Shown here in pieces: positions 6,059 to 6,489 of a stretch of DNA of 6,489 nucleotides; within the stretch, counting starts at the first letter, position 1; every line of letters begins with the position of its first letter. Origin of the DNA: Pseudomonadota bacterium (lineage in GTDB: Bacteria > Pseudomonadota > Gammaproteobacteria > Burkholderiales > Burkholderiaceae_D). The notes beneath the pieces were generated by a model, which worked only from the letters and a program-made list of their open reading frames with translations, was not told the DNA's origin and did no database searches. The DNA lies in assembly GCA_023416415.1 (NCBI GenBank), contig JAEZHR010000324.1, positions 1 to 6,489 of the forward strand, written 5' to 3'. A program made the position numbers and the translations under genes.

Positions 6059-6087
6059 ACTCTAACTGCTGCAGCGCGGAATGGCAA
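6059..6087 (-). promoter_or_regulatory. Possible sigma-70 promoter of lysC
   Basis: In the 92-bp gap between tilS and lysC the minus strand shows TTGCCA (6087-6082) and TAGAGT (6064-6059) separated by 17 bases, matching five and four consensus positions. Transcription would start near 6052, leaving a leader of about 40 bases. lysC could instead be co-transcribed with tilS; no terminator is visible between them. Confidence 0.35.
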
Positions 6088-6102
6088 GACAGCAGCCTGC
6101 TC

Positions 6103-6489
6103 TCAGCTTGCGGAGGCTTCCCAGCGTACCATGATGCCATCTGTGATCCACGGCACTGCCCTGTCATGATGCATGCCGATGCCGGCGGCATAAAGCAAGG
6201 CATTGCCGGCTTCGAGAAGTGGCAAGCGCCGGCGCTCCCACGGCGGGACGCCGAGTGCCTGAAAGTGATGCTTGAAATCGCGCGACGGCCGGTCCGGCGC
6301 CAGCCGAAGACGCTCGCCACCCCGTCGGTGACGAAGAATCAAAGCCTGTTCACGCAGCCAGGCCGGATCCAGGCCGGTCGGGGCGAACTCAAAATGCAAA
6401 CTGCCGCCATAGGATGGGAACTGGATCATCGGCTCTGCGGACCAGCGAAACGCAACCGGATCGGCATTGAACCGCCCTTCGTCCATGCG
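6103..6489 (-). CDS. tilS: tRNA(Ile)-lysidine synthetase, C-terminal part (runs off window)
   Basis: The 128 residues present are the C-terminal end of TilS, which uses ATP and lysine to convert C34 of the CAU-anticodon tRNA-Ile to lysidine, so that it reads AUA. The N-terminal PP-loop catalytic domain lies beyond the right edge. The TilS C-terminal domain is recognised by GGERLRLAPDRPSRDFKHHF (residues 58-77), then LGVPPWERRRLPLL at about 79-92 and YAAGIGM at 100-106, which match the family's GGER...R...K..F...GIPPW.R.RLPL pattern. The reading frame is open to the last base of the window, so the internal Met near 6486 is not the start. It is probably the gene before lysC in the same transcription direction. 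Confidence 0.93.
   Translation of the reverse strand, partial: RMDEGRFNADPVAFRWSAEPMIQFPSYGGSLHFEFAPTGLDPAWLREQALILRHRRGGERLRLAPDRPSRDFKHHFQALGVPPWERRRLPLLEAGNALLYAAGIGMHHDRAVPWITDGIMVRWEASAS

Overview
The window reads as a beta-proteobacterial chromosome, most likely Burkholderiales. The evidence is a high GC content and the order tilS, lysC, tRNA-Ser(GCT), an arrangement I recall from that order; the genus cannot be fixed from the sequence alone. All recognisable genes lie on the minus strand, so transcription runs from right to left.

Right part (about 4560-6489), conserved core. The 3' end of tilS (tRNA-Ile lysidine synthetase) enters from the right edge. After a 92-bp gap comes lysC, a complete aspartate kinase with two C-terminal ACT domains. 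It carries a well-placed internal ribosome binding site and ATG just before the ACT region, as in the alpha/beta aspartokinases. Next is a complete tRNA-Ser(GCT) with its own good sigma-70 promoter and a perfect-stem terminator.

Middle part (about 2000-4560), cell-surface module. A 678-residue autotransporter has a signal peptide, six HAF-family repeats of about 44 residues plus a degenerate seventh, and a C-terminal beta-barrel ending in Phe. Two of the repeats are nearly identical at the DNA level. The gene is bounded on both sides by hairpin terminators that share almost the same left arm.

Left part (1-2000). A 450-residue exported serine hydrolase of the beta-lactamase-related/NylB-like family (SxxK motif) is followed by a probable terminator. 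The last 300 bases hold no convincing gene.

The tRNA-Ser gene is the apparent boundary between housekeeping genes (tRNA modification, the aspartate-family amino-acid pathway, tRNA) and exported accessory proteins. No integrase, insertion sequence, CRISPR array or phage gene was found. The observations most worth following are the possible seven-bladed beta-propeller passenger on an autotransporter, the internal translation start in lysC, and the matched terminators around the autotransporter.
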